Positions 18,021 through 25,726 of a stretch of DNA of 64,000 nucleotides are shown here, piece after piece. Position numbers and translations under genes: made by a program. Origin of the DNA: MESE01 sp036675035. Lineage in GTDB: Bacteria; Pseudomonadota; Gammaproteobacteria; Burkholderiales; Burkholderiaceae_D. The DNA is taken from the NCBI GenBank assembly GCA_036675035.1, contig JAKFFO010000043.1, positions 1 through 64,000 of the forward strand, in the 5' to 3' direction. The first letter of the stretch is position 1; each line of letters starts with the position of its first letter. The notes beneath the pieces are model-generated. The model was not told where the DNA came from. It saw only the letters and a list, made by a program, of their open reading frames with translations, and ran no database searches.

Positions 18021-19127
18021 CTAAATCGAATGGAAAACTTGATCGGCGATAGCCAATGCTGCGGTCAGCCCGGGAGATTCTATTCCATACAGGCCCAGAT
18101 AGTGTGGATTACCGTGCGAAGCAATCAGGAAATCCGCCGCCGGCGCGCCGGGTGGACTGATCTTCGGACGTACACCGGAATAGGCCGGTTGCAGCGACGC
18201 GTCGGGCAAGTCCGGCCAATAGGCGCGGATTTCGCGATAAAAGCGGTCTGCCCGATGCGGATCGACGGTGTAATCAATCCGGCCGTCGGCATCGTCGATC
18301 CATTCGACATCCGGTCCGAAGCGGGCCTGGCCGGCAAGGTCAAGCGTAAGATGCACACCCAGTCCGCCCGGTTCCGGTATCGGATATACGAGATGCGAAA
18401 ACGGCGCTTTACAGCTTAACGAGTAGTAGTTGCCCTTGGCGAAGTACGCAGAAGGAATTGTTGAATGGTCGAGTCCGTCGATTTGCGCCGCGACACTAAC
18501 TGCATGCAAGCCTGCGCAATTTATGACGACACCGGCCTCAAGTTCAAGTCCTTCACCGGACTCGGTCCGGATCTGCAATACGACCCCTTTTGCATCGGCC
18601 CATCCGCCGGTCACGCGGCTGCTGAATCCGAACAGAGCACCGGCATTTTCAGCATCTCCCTGCAGCGCCAGCATGAATGCATGGCTGTCGATGATTCCGG
18701 TCATCGGGGACCAAAGGGCGGCAATGCAGGATAGCTGCGGCTCCAGTTGTTGCGCCTGATGCGCGGTCAGGACCGTGACTTCATCGCACCCGTTTGCGAC
18801 AGCTTGTGCATGGATTGCCGCCAGTCTGTCGCGTTGCGCATCGGAGGTCGCAACGATCAGCTTGCCGCATCGCCGATGCGCGATGCCGCGTGCGTCGCAA
18901 TACGCATACAGCGCGGAGCGGCCGGTTACGCACAGCCGGGCTTTCAGACTGCCGGTCGGATAATAGAGTCCGGCATGTATCACCTCGCTGTTGCGCGAAC
19001 TGGTTTCCATGCCGATTGCCGGGTTCGTTTCGACCACCAGCACTTCTCGTCCGACCAGCGCCAGCCTGCGCGCCACTGCAAGTCCGACCACCCCCGCGCC
19101 GATTACGACGCAATCGACTTTATCCAT
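18021..19127 (-). CDS. FAD-dependent oxidoreductase, L-2-hydroxyglutarate oxidase (LhgO)-like
   Basis: This 368-residue DAO-family flavoprotein has the N-terminal dinucleotide fold VDCVVIGAGVVGLAVA and the block SSRNSEVIHAGLYYPTGSLKA, which is characteristic of L-2-hydroxyglutarate dehydrogenase/oxidase relatives. INCAGLHA and a C-terminal ESPGLTAALAIAD segment complete the FAD domain. It would oxidise a 2-hydroxy acid and pass electrons to the quinone pool or oxygen. The exact substrate is inferred from family only. It overlaps the 3' end of dadA by 8 bp and is followed after 13 bp by nnrD. Confidence 0.85.
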   Translation of the reverse strand: MDKVDCVVIGAGVVGLAVARRLALVGREVLVVETNPAIGMETSSRNSEVIHAGLYYPTGSLKARLCVTGRSALYAYCDARGIAHRRCGKLIVATSDAQRDRLAAIHAQAVANGCDEVTVLTAHQAQQLEPQLSCIAALWSPMTGIIDSHAFMLALQGDAENAGALFGFSSRVTGGWADAKGVVLQIRTESGEGLELEAGVVINCAGLHAVSVAAQIDGLDHSTIPSAYFAKGNYYSLSCKAPFSHLVYPIPEPGGLGVHLTLDLAGQARFGPDVEWIDDADGRIDYTVDPHRADRFYREIRAYWPDLPDASLQPAYSGVRPKISPPGAPAADFLIASHGNPHYLGLYGIESPGLTAALAIADQVFHSI

Positions 19128-20364
19128 AGCGTGCGAGCGTCAAACCATCCATATCGATATCGGGCGTGTGCCCTGAAACCAGGTCCGACAGGATTTTTCC
19201 CGAACCGGCCGCCATCGCCCAGCCGGTCGAACCGTGGCCGATGTTGACAAACACATTCCTGACCGGGCTTGCACCGAGTAGCGGCGCGCCGTCCGGCAGC
19301 ATCGGCTGCAGGCCGTACCAGTAGGTCGCGCTGTGGTAGTTGGCTGCATTCGGAAACCAATCATCGCCGACCTTGACCAGGGTGCGCAATGCTGCTTCAC
19401 GCAAGTCCGATCCCCGGAACCCGAGCTCCGCCACACCCGCGATCCGGACGCGGCTGCCCATGCGGGTGAGTGCGACCTGATACGATTCGTCGATCAATGC
19501 CGACACTGGCGCGTGTTCGAAATCCTTGATAAATGCAGTGGCAGAATATCCCTTCACCGGATAAAGCGGAATTCGTATGCCGAGCGGCTCCAGCAGCCGG
19601 ACGCTATCGGTTCCGGCCGCGATCACCACGGCATCGGCGCGAAAGGTTCTTTCGCCGATATGAATCGTGACGCGTCCGGCTTCTTCTGCGATCGCATCTA
19701 CCGTGCTGTTGAAGTGAAATGCGACACCCATCGATTCGGCGACATGCCGCAGCTGCCGGGTGAAAAGCGGGCAATTTCCCGATTCGTCCTGCGGTAAATG
19801 CAAGGCCGAAAAAAGCGGCGCGTGTGGCGATAATCCGGGTTCGATTTCGCGTGCCTGATCCGGCGTCAACATGCGGTGCTCAATCCCGGTCTCGTTCAGG
19901 AAATCGATTGCCGGCTGTGCCGATTCGATGTCTCGCTGGCTGCGGAAAAGTTGCAGTACACCGGCGGTCTGTTCGTAGTCGAACTCGTAATGCTCTCGCA
20001 GCGCTTGCAGGATTTCCCGGCTATAGGACGCGACACGCCGCATTCTTGAGCGATTGATTCGGTAACGATCGAGCTCGCATTCCTTTCGCCATAATCTGGC
20101 CCAGCGCCATAATTCGCGATCCATCGATGGCTTGAACAGTACCGGGGACTCGGATTTGAACAGATGGGACAGGACTTTCTTTGGCATGCCCGGCGCGGCG
20201 AGCGGCGCCACATGGCCCGGCGCAATCACGCCGGCAGTGCCGAAGCTGGTCTCCTGCGCAACATTGCCGTAACGCTCCACGACGACCACCTCGTGCCCTG
20301 CCGCAGCAAGAAAATACGCGGTGCAGACGCCGATCACGCCGCCGCCGATGACAGCTACTTGCAT
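19120..20364 (-). CDS. dadA: D-amino acid dehydrogenase, small subunit type
   Basis: This 414-residue flavoprotein deaminates D-amino acids (mainly D-alanine) to 2-oxo acids, with electrons going to the respiratory chain at the inner membrane. Evidence: N-terminal FAD fold VAVIGGGVIGVCTAYFLAAAG, then AQETSFGTAGVIAPGHVAPLAAPGM, and a C-terminal block GHGSTGWAMAAGSGKILSDLVSG typical of DadA. Length matches the family. It is the first gene of a four-gene minus-strand run (dadA, LhgO-like, nnrD, EamA). No alanine racemase or Lrp-type regulator is adjacent. Confidence 0.93.
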   Translation of the reverse strand: MQVAVIGGGVIGVCTAYFLAAAGHEVVVVERYGNVAQETSFGTAGVIAPGHVAPLAAPGMPKKVLSHLFKSESPVLFKPSMDRELWRWARLWRKECELDRYRINRSRMRRVASYSREILQALREHYEFDYEQTAGVLQLFRSQRDIESAQPAIDFLNETGIEHRMLTPDQAREIEPGLSPHAPLFSALHLPQDESGNCPLFTRQLRHVAESMGVAFHFNSTVDAIAEEAGRVTIHIGERTFRADAVVIAAGTDSVRLLEPLGIRIPLYPVKGYSATAFIKDFEHAPVSALIDESYQVALTRMGSRVRIAGVAELGFRGSDLREAALRTLVKVGDDWFPNAANYHSATYWYGLQPMLPDGAPLLGASPVRNVFVNIGHGSTGWAMAAGSGKILSDLVSGHTPDIDMDGLTLARYG

Positions 20365-20801
20365 TCAGTGGAATCCTTTTTAGAATCAGGTCGCAATGTT
20401 ACCAACTCTACGCAGTATGCGCCGCCCGAATTTTGGAATTTTCAAACAGGCGATAAGGACCTGGTTTGCAATTTAAACGATCATTCTTCTGTTATTTTTT
20501 GCTGCCGCCACAGAGCAAGATCAATGGAAGCAGCGATTTGCCTGCAATAAGCGTCGATCCAACGCCCACTTGGACACAGTCAATCGAGCGTTTTCGCGAT
20601 GCCAGTCCTGCTGACGATCTGCATTTTAAAAAATTTGCGTCGCGCATTCATGCTTGGGCGAATGAAGAGTCTCAACCAATGGACAGCGATTGTCGTATTG
20701 CATTCGGGTATCAGGTTTGCTCCCCGAATTGATTTCTGGAATGTTTTTCCGCCGACGGTCGAAAATATGAACTGTTTCCGCTAGTTAGCTTCAAAACATC
20801 A
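20365..20801. other. Intergenic region between dadA and the hybrid kinase
   Basis: These 437 bp separate divergent genes and should hold both promoters. The only open frames are short (for example 88 codons at 20466-20732) with no recognisable similarity or good ribosome-binding site. I see no convincing promoter or operator here. Confidence 0.4.
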
Positions 20802-23378
20802 ATGAGCAATTCTGAAGTTTTCCTGCCCGCTAAAAAAGTGTATGCATTGCTCCAGGCTGAACAGCAAGCCTTGGGAGAGCTGGCGCGCGGTGCGCCGTTG
20901 GAGGAAATTCTCGTACAGCTTATCGATTCCATCGAACGTCAGTTCGCCGGCAATATGCATGCTGCGCTTGTTTTTCTGAATGCGACTGGCGATCGGCTGG
21001 AATCCGTAGCAGCACCCCACCTTCCGCAAAGCTACCGCAATGCGTTAAATGATCTGGATTGGAATGCGGGCCAAGGCTCGGTCGGGATTGCCGGCGCCAA
21101 AGATAATGCGATTTACGTCACGGATATTTCCCGGACTGCATCGTGGGAAAAATTCCATGCCTGGGCCATGCCGCATGGATTGCGCGCTTGGTGGGCGAAT
21201 CCAATTGTCGGCGCAGGCGGCAAGCATCTGGGCTACTTCGCGCAATACTATTACGAACCGAAAGCGCCGGAACCGGAAGATATTGAAACGGTTCGCATCG
21301 TAACCAAGATAATGGCGGTCGTCATGGAGCGGCTTGATTCGGATCTGGCGTTACGAAACGCCGACGCGCAGCACCGTCAGATCATCAATAGCGCGACCGA
21401 TTTCGGGATCATCAGTGCCGACCTGCAAGGAAAGCTGACAAGCTGGAATGAAGGTGCGCGGCGCATCTTCGGCTGGTCCGAGGAAGAGATGATTGGCCAG
21501 CCGGTGCATCGCTTCTTTACGCCTGAAGACGTGGCTTCGAATCGTCCGGAAGCTGAAATGCAGTGTGCGCTGCGGGATGGGTACGCCACCGACGAACGCT
21601 GGCATATCCGCAAAGGCGGCCAGCGCTTCTGGGCCTCCGGCCAAATGACGCCGCTCAAGAACGATGCGGGTGATGCGATTGGATTTGTCAAGATACTTCG
21701 TGATGGCACCGAGTGGAAGAGGGCTGAACGAGATCTGCAGTTTCTGGCACAGGCAAGCGCCGAGCTCGGCGGTCTGGTCGATCCAAAAAGTACGCTGGAC
21801 AAGCTCGCGCACCTTGCAGTGCAGTTTTTTGCCGACTGGTGCGTCGTCGATTTGCTGCAGGACGACGGCACGCTGCTGCGATTATCGGCCGCGCATATTG
21901 ATCCGGAAAAGAGAAAGCTGGCCAAGCATCTGACCAGCCGGTTCCCGCCTGATCCGAACGCGCCGCATGGCGCGTGGAACATTCTTCGCATCGGGCGCGG
22001 TGAGCTGGTAAGTGAAATTTCCGAACCAGAGCTTCGTGCATCGTTCCGGGATCCGGAATACTTGGCCGCTGTTCAAGAACTGGGATTCAAATCGTATATC
22101 GGGGCACCTCTTTCGGCGCATGGAAAAGTGTTTGGCGTGGTGACTTTCATCAGCGCCGATTCGGGCCGTATTTACGGTCCGGCTGACCTGGCGCTGGCGG
22201 AAGATCTTGCGCGGCGCGCAGCGGTAGCAGTCGAGAATGCAAACTTGTATCTTGCGCTGCAGCAGTCGGACTATGGGAAGGATATCTTCCTCGCGACCTT
22301 GTCCCACGAGTTGCGCAACCCGCTGGCGGCGATCAGCAACGGACTGAGCATCATTAAGCTGGCGGGCGACGACAAGATACGGGTAGAACAATCAACCAGA
22401 ATCATCGAACGGCAAGTCGGCCAGCTGACGCGCCTGGTGGATGACCTGATGGACGTATCCCGGATCGCGACCGGAAAGATCGAGCTTCGGATGGAGCGTG
22501 CGAATCTTGCGAGCATCCTGAGTACGGCCATAGAGACCAGTCGCCCGCATATTGAGCGGGGCAAGCACAAGCTATCGGTAACGTTGCCCGGATCGCCAAC
22601 GGATCTAATAGCCGATCCGGTGCGCCTGGCCCAGGTATTTTCAAACCTGCTGAACAACGCTGCCAAATATACCAACCCGGGTGGCCGGATCGAGGTCATG
22701 CTTGAATGCCGGCCCACAGAATTTGTCGTGCGAGTCAAGGACGACGGAATCGGCATTTCATCCGAAATGCTGACCAGGATTTTTTCGATCTTCGCCCAGG
22801 TTGCGCACCCGCTTGAACGTAGCCAGGGCGGATTGGGAATCGGCTTGTCGCTCGTCGACGGCCTGGTGAAGATGCACGGCGGACGAGTCGAAGCATTCAG
22901 TGGCGGCCCCAACCAGGGCAGCGAATTTGTCGTACATCTGCCTAAACCATTGGAAGAGAATATGCAGCCGAAAAATTCAGCAAGCGATGCGTCGGGCAAG
23001 GATGCAGGAAAATCCGGGTCTCATCGAATTCTGGTGGTCGACGACAATGTCGACGCTGCCACCACGGTCGCAGACATCCTCGGTATTCTCGGCAATCAGG
23101 TATCGGTGGTGCATGATGGGTTTGCTGCAGTCGCCTCTGTCGCGCAACTGAAGCCTGAGGTCGTCCTGCTCGATATCGGCTTGCCGGGCATCGACGGGTA
23201 TGAAGCGGCACGAAGAATCCGTGCGCAGGAAAGCGGCCGGCAGGTCATGCTGATTGCCGTAACGGGATGGGGGCAGGACACGGATAAGCGACGAGCCCAT
23301 GACGCCGGCTTTGATCATCACTGGGTTAAGCCGATTGATCTCGAACAGCTTAAAAAAATTCCGGCGCTGCTGGCGTGA
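20802..23378 (+). CDS. Hybrid sensor histidine kinase (GAF-PAS-GAF-HisKA-HATPase-REC)
   Basis: The 858 residues carry no transmembrane segment, so this is a cytoplasmic sensor. Inferred order: GAF (about 20-180), PAS (about 190-310, with a PAC block ending FVKILRDGTEWK), GAF (about 325-480), HisKA with the phospho-acceptor His in SHELRNPLAAI (about 502), HATPase (about 590-720, with SNLLNNAAKYT, GIGI and GIGLSLVDGLV), and a C-terminal receiver domain (about 745-858) with DDN, LLDIGLPG carrying the phospho-acceptor Asp, and WVKP. The attached receiver may be a sink or a relay. No response regulator or output gene is adjacent, so the partner is unknown. The start has only a weak ribosome-binding site. 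Confidence 0.92.
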   Translation: MSNSEVFLPAKKVYALLQAEQQALGELARGAPLEEILVQLIDSIERQFAGNMHAALVFLNATGDRLESVAAPHLPQSYRNALNDLDWNAGQGSVGIAGAKDNAIYVTDISRTASWEKFHAWAMPHGLRAWWANPIVGAGGKHLGYFAQYYYEPKAPEPEDIETVRIVTKIMAVVMERLDSDLALRNADAQHRQIINSATDFGIISADLQGKLTSWNEGARRIFGWSEEEMIGQPVHRFFTPEDVASNRPEAEMQCALRDGYATDERWHIRKGGQRFWASGQMTPLKNDAGDAIGFVKILRDGTEWKRAERDLQFLAQASAELGGLVDPKSTLDKLAHLAVQFFADWCVVDLLQDDGTLLRLSAAHIDPEKRKLAKHLTSRFPPDPNAPHGAWNILRIGRGELVSEISEPELRASFRDPEYLAAVQELGFKSYIGAPLSAHGKVFGVVTFISADSGRIYGPADLALAEDLARRAAVAVENANLYLALQQSDYGKDIFLATLSHELRNPLAAISNGLSIIKLAGDDKIRVEQSTRIIERQVGQLTRLVDDLMDVSRIATGKIELRMERANLASILSTAIETSRPHIERGKHKLSVTLPGSPTDLIADPVRLAQVFSNLLNNAAKYTNPGGRIEVMLECRPTEFVVRVKDDGIGISSEMLTRIFSIFAQVAHPLERSQGGLGIGLSLVDGLVKMHGGRVEAFSGGPNQGSEFVVHLPKPLEENMQPKNSASDASGKDAGKSGSHRILVVDDNVDAATTVADILGILGNQVSVVHDGFAAVASVAQLKPEVVLLDIGLPGIDGYEAARRIRAQESGRQVMLIAVTGWGQDTDKRRAHDAGFDHHWVKPIDLEQLKKIPALLA

Positions 23379-23421
23379 GTGAAAAGAGCTTGCGTGAAAT
23401 AAGTTGGTCGACGTTCGATCA

Positions 23422-23457
23422 TAAAAAAAGCACTTCCGGCGCGAGCAGGAAGTGCTT
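23422..23457 (-). terminator. Rho-independent terminator of the glycine-zipper lipoprotein gene
   Basis: AAGCACTTCC (23428-23437) pairs with GGAAGTGCTT (23448-23457). The T-run lies on the minus-strand side (AAAAAAA at 23423-23429 on the plus strand). It ends the minus-strand small gene and may also stop the kinase transcript. Confidence 0.75.
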
Positions 23458-23464
23458 TCGAAAG

Positions 23465-23677
23465 TCAGTCGACTTGGTTGCCAATCACACCGCCAATGGC
23501 AGCGCCGCCAACCGTGCCAAGCGCACCGCCGTCGGTAAGAATCGATCCGGCAACACCGCCGACGCCGGCGCCGATCGCGGTATTCTTTTGTTGCTCGGAC
23601 ATGCCGGAACAGCCGGTCAGCCCGATCAGAAACGCTGCCGAAATCGTACCAGCCATCAATTTTCGTATCGTTTTCAT
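23465..23677 (-). CDS. Small glycine-zipper lipoprotein (OsmB-like)
   Basis: This is a 70-residue secreted lipoprotein. It has a signal peptide ending in the lipobox LTGC (Cys at about residue 23), a short polar linker and a hydrophobic glycine zipper (AIGAGVGGVAGSI, GGAAIGGVIGN). Small proteins of this type, like OsmB and SmpA-like 2TM proteins, sit in the outer membrane or envelope and are often stress-induced. The start has GGAGG (plus-strand CCTCC at 23686-23690) about eight bases upstream. It is monocistronic with its own terminator. The exact role is unknown. Confidence 0.85.
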   Translation of the reverse strand: MKTIRKLMAGTISAAFLIGLTGCSGMSEQQKNTAIGAGVGGVAGSILTDGGALGTVGGAAIGGVIGNQVD

Positions 23678-23970
23678 TTCAGAGCCTCCATCTTTGAGAT
23701 CAGGTTAGAAGGGCAATCAAAATGCGTGAAAGTGTCCATCGCGTAAATGTTAGAAGGACATCAGGGCAAATAATTCAATGGGGTTGTCAAATTAAATCGG
23801 TGTGCGGATTTAGCGGCCATGGATGTATTGCCTGCTGTTACGACCCGCCTGTGGCGATGGAATTGGAAATCCGGACCTGTCCGACAACCGATGTGGAAGG
23901 CAAACGCGGTGATTACCGCAAGCGTGCATTCGCATCACTCTCGCACTATGGCGCGACCAGTCCTGAAAAT
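23678..23970. other. Intergenic region without recognised features
   Basis: These 293 bp lie between the start of the lipoprotein gene and the end of the amidase gene, both on the minus strand. They should contain the promoter of the lipoprotein gene. I see no gene here and cannot place the promoter with confidence. Confidence 0.4.
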
Positions 23971-25296
23971 TCAGATTGAGTCGGCTTCGAGGCAGGCGGA
24001 CACGTTGCGTGCAATAGCCAGAATCCTGCTGTCGGACATTGCCGGACCGGCAATCATCAATCCGACCGGCAAGGTTCCGTTCGGATGGCAGGGCAACGAA
24101 ATCGCACATCCATCGAGGTAATTAATGGCCGACGGATTCCTTAAAAGCAAGGCGTTTATTTTGAAAAACACCTCGTCGCTGGCTTCCAGCTCTGCAATCG
24201 GCGGTGCAACCAGAGGCACGGTCGGCATGATCAATGCATCGAACGGGGCGATCAGATTTTCCGTGCGTGCAATCCAGTCCCGCCGCGCTGCATGCAAATG
24301 AATGTAATCGGCGGCGCTCAATAATGCGCCCGGCTTGATGCGCCTGGCAACGCGTGCATCGTAATCGGCTTCGTGCCGAGCCAGGAGCTCGCGATGCCAT
24401 GCGTAGGATTCCGCACCCGAAAACCGGTTCAGTTGCGGCAGTTCATCAAGCATGGGCAAATGCAGTTCTATAATCCTCGCGCCGGCGGCCGACAAGCGCG
24501 TCACTGCTGCAGAAAAAGATTGCGCCACATGTGCATCCATGTCATTCAGCATCAGCGTGACCGGCACAGCCAACCGTAAACCGGCGAGCGGCAAGTCACG
24601 AACGATCAGCGGTGCATCGGCAATAATGCTGTCGACCAGAATGCAGTCGTCGACCGAGCGTGCCATTGCGCATATGGTATCAAGCGTGGTGGATAACGGG
24701 ATCGCACCGGCGGTCGGAACACGGCGCGCTGTCGGTTTGAAACCTGTCAATCCGCACAGCGCCGCGGGAATGCGGATCGAGCCGCCGGTATCCGATCCGA
24801 TTCCTGCGACGCAGATGCCCGCTGCCACCGACACAGCAGCGCCGGATGACGAGCCGCCGGGTATGCGGGCGATTTGCCGATCCGCCGGATTGGCCGGTGT
24901 GCCGTAATGCGGATTGATGCCAACACCGGAAAATGCAAATTCCGTCATGTTGGTCTTGCCGAGAATCGCAGCCCCCGCGGCACGAAGCCGCTGTACTACC
25001 GGTGCGTCCGATTCAGCCTTCGCAGAATTCTTCAGCACGATCGAACCCGCCAGCGTGGTTTCACCTGCCACATCGAGCAAGTCCTTGATCGATACCGGCA
25101 ATCCTGCCAGCGGCGAGAGCGTCACGTTTGCCGCAAGCATGGCGTCGGCGTGGATGGCGGCAGCCCGTCCCGCTTCCGGGTACAAGCTGGTGAAAATCGA
25201 TTCGGATCTTTGTGCTGCGTCGATGCATTGTTCCATCAGCATGCGGCGTGACGTATCGAGCAAAGCGGAAATCCGTGCGGAAATTGGCTGGTTCAT
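23971..25296 (-). CDS. Amidase-signature family amidohydrolase
   Basis: This 441-residue enzyme of the amidase-signature family cleaves an amide to acid plus ammonia. The Ser-cisSer-Lys triad is visible: Lys in VSIKDLLDVAGE, cis-Ser in GGSSSGAAVSVAAG, and the nucleophile Ser in GSDTGGSIRIPAALCG. It is not obviously GatA: there is no gatB or gatC nearby, and the protein is somewhat short. ATG 25296 (MNQPISARIS) is preferred over an upstream in-frame ATG because AGGAAAG lies just before it. The substrate could be a small amide, a urea derivative or a peptide amide. Confidence 0.88.
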   Translation of the reverse strand: MNQPISARISALLDTSRRMLMEQCIDAAQRSESIFTSLYPEAGRAAAIHADAMLAANVTLSPLAGLPVSIKDLLDVAGETTLAGSIVLKNSAKAESDAPVVQRLRAAGAAILGKTNMTEFAFSGVGINPHYGTPANPADRQIARIPGGSSSGAAVSVAAGICVAGIGSDTGGSIRIPAALCGLTGFKPTARRVPTAGAIPLSTTLDTICAMARSVDDCILVDSIIADAPLIVRDLPLAGLRLAVPVTLMLNDMDAHVAQSFSAAVTRLSAAGARIIELHLPMLDELPQLNRFSGAESYAWHRELLARHEADYDARVARRIKPGALLSAADYIHLHAARRDWIARTENLIAPFDALIMPTVPLVAPPIAELEASDEVFFKINALLLRNPSAINYLDGCAISLPCHPNGTLPVGLMIAGPAMSDSRILAIARNVSACLEADSI

Positions 25297-25379
25297 GTGA
25301 AGGTAATCTTTCCTGATCAACGGCATCTAAGGGAGTGCGTGTGCTGAATAAGGATTTCAGGTCGACGGGTAGCAATATT

Positions 25380-25412
25380 GTGCAAAACAAACTCAAAAGA
25401 CTCATTTTGCAC
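25380..25412. repeat. Inverted repeat upstream of purL and the amidase gene
   Basis: The perfect 8-bp arms GTGCAAAA (25380-25387) and TTTTGCAC (25405-25412) are 17 bases apart, extendable by a G-T and an A-T pair. It lies in the 430-bp divergent region between the amidase and purL. It could be a transcript hairpin or an operator. The rest of 25297-25726 has no supported gene. Confidence 0.4.
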
Positions 25413-25626
25413 GAACGCATGGATCAATGATTCGCGAATTCCATCATGGAACTCTGCGCCAAGATTGGCAATGCCTCGCAGTCGATATTCGTGCTTGCCC
25501 GGATCGAAGTCCGGAAATCGAGCAATTGTTTCGTCATACATGGCGCGACAGATTATCCGACGGCGGAAGTAAGGCGAGGCGCTGCTTATTTTACGCTCAG
25601 GATGGTTTACGGAAAGGGAGACTCCC

Positions 25627-25655
25627 GGTCTGCGAAGGATGTGTCGCGGTATAAT
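25627..25655 (+). promoter_or_regulatory. Candidate purL promoter
   Basis: A perfect -10 box TATAAT lies at 25650-25655. No good -35 box is found at 16-18 bp spacing, so it would need an activator or be weak. The predicted start near 25662 gives a leader of about 65 bases to the preferred purL start. Confidence 0.4.
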
Positions 25656-25726
25656 CCTGCTTTCTGATTTAACCTGCGATGGAACTGCTTTTTCGGCAGC
25701 CATATCGCATCAACTTTCTTCTCGCC

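Noticed and set aside
20466..20732. 88-codon open frame between dadA and the hybrid kinase
   Set aside because: No ribosome-binding site, no recognisable domain and no hydrophobic or other clear protein feature.
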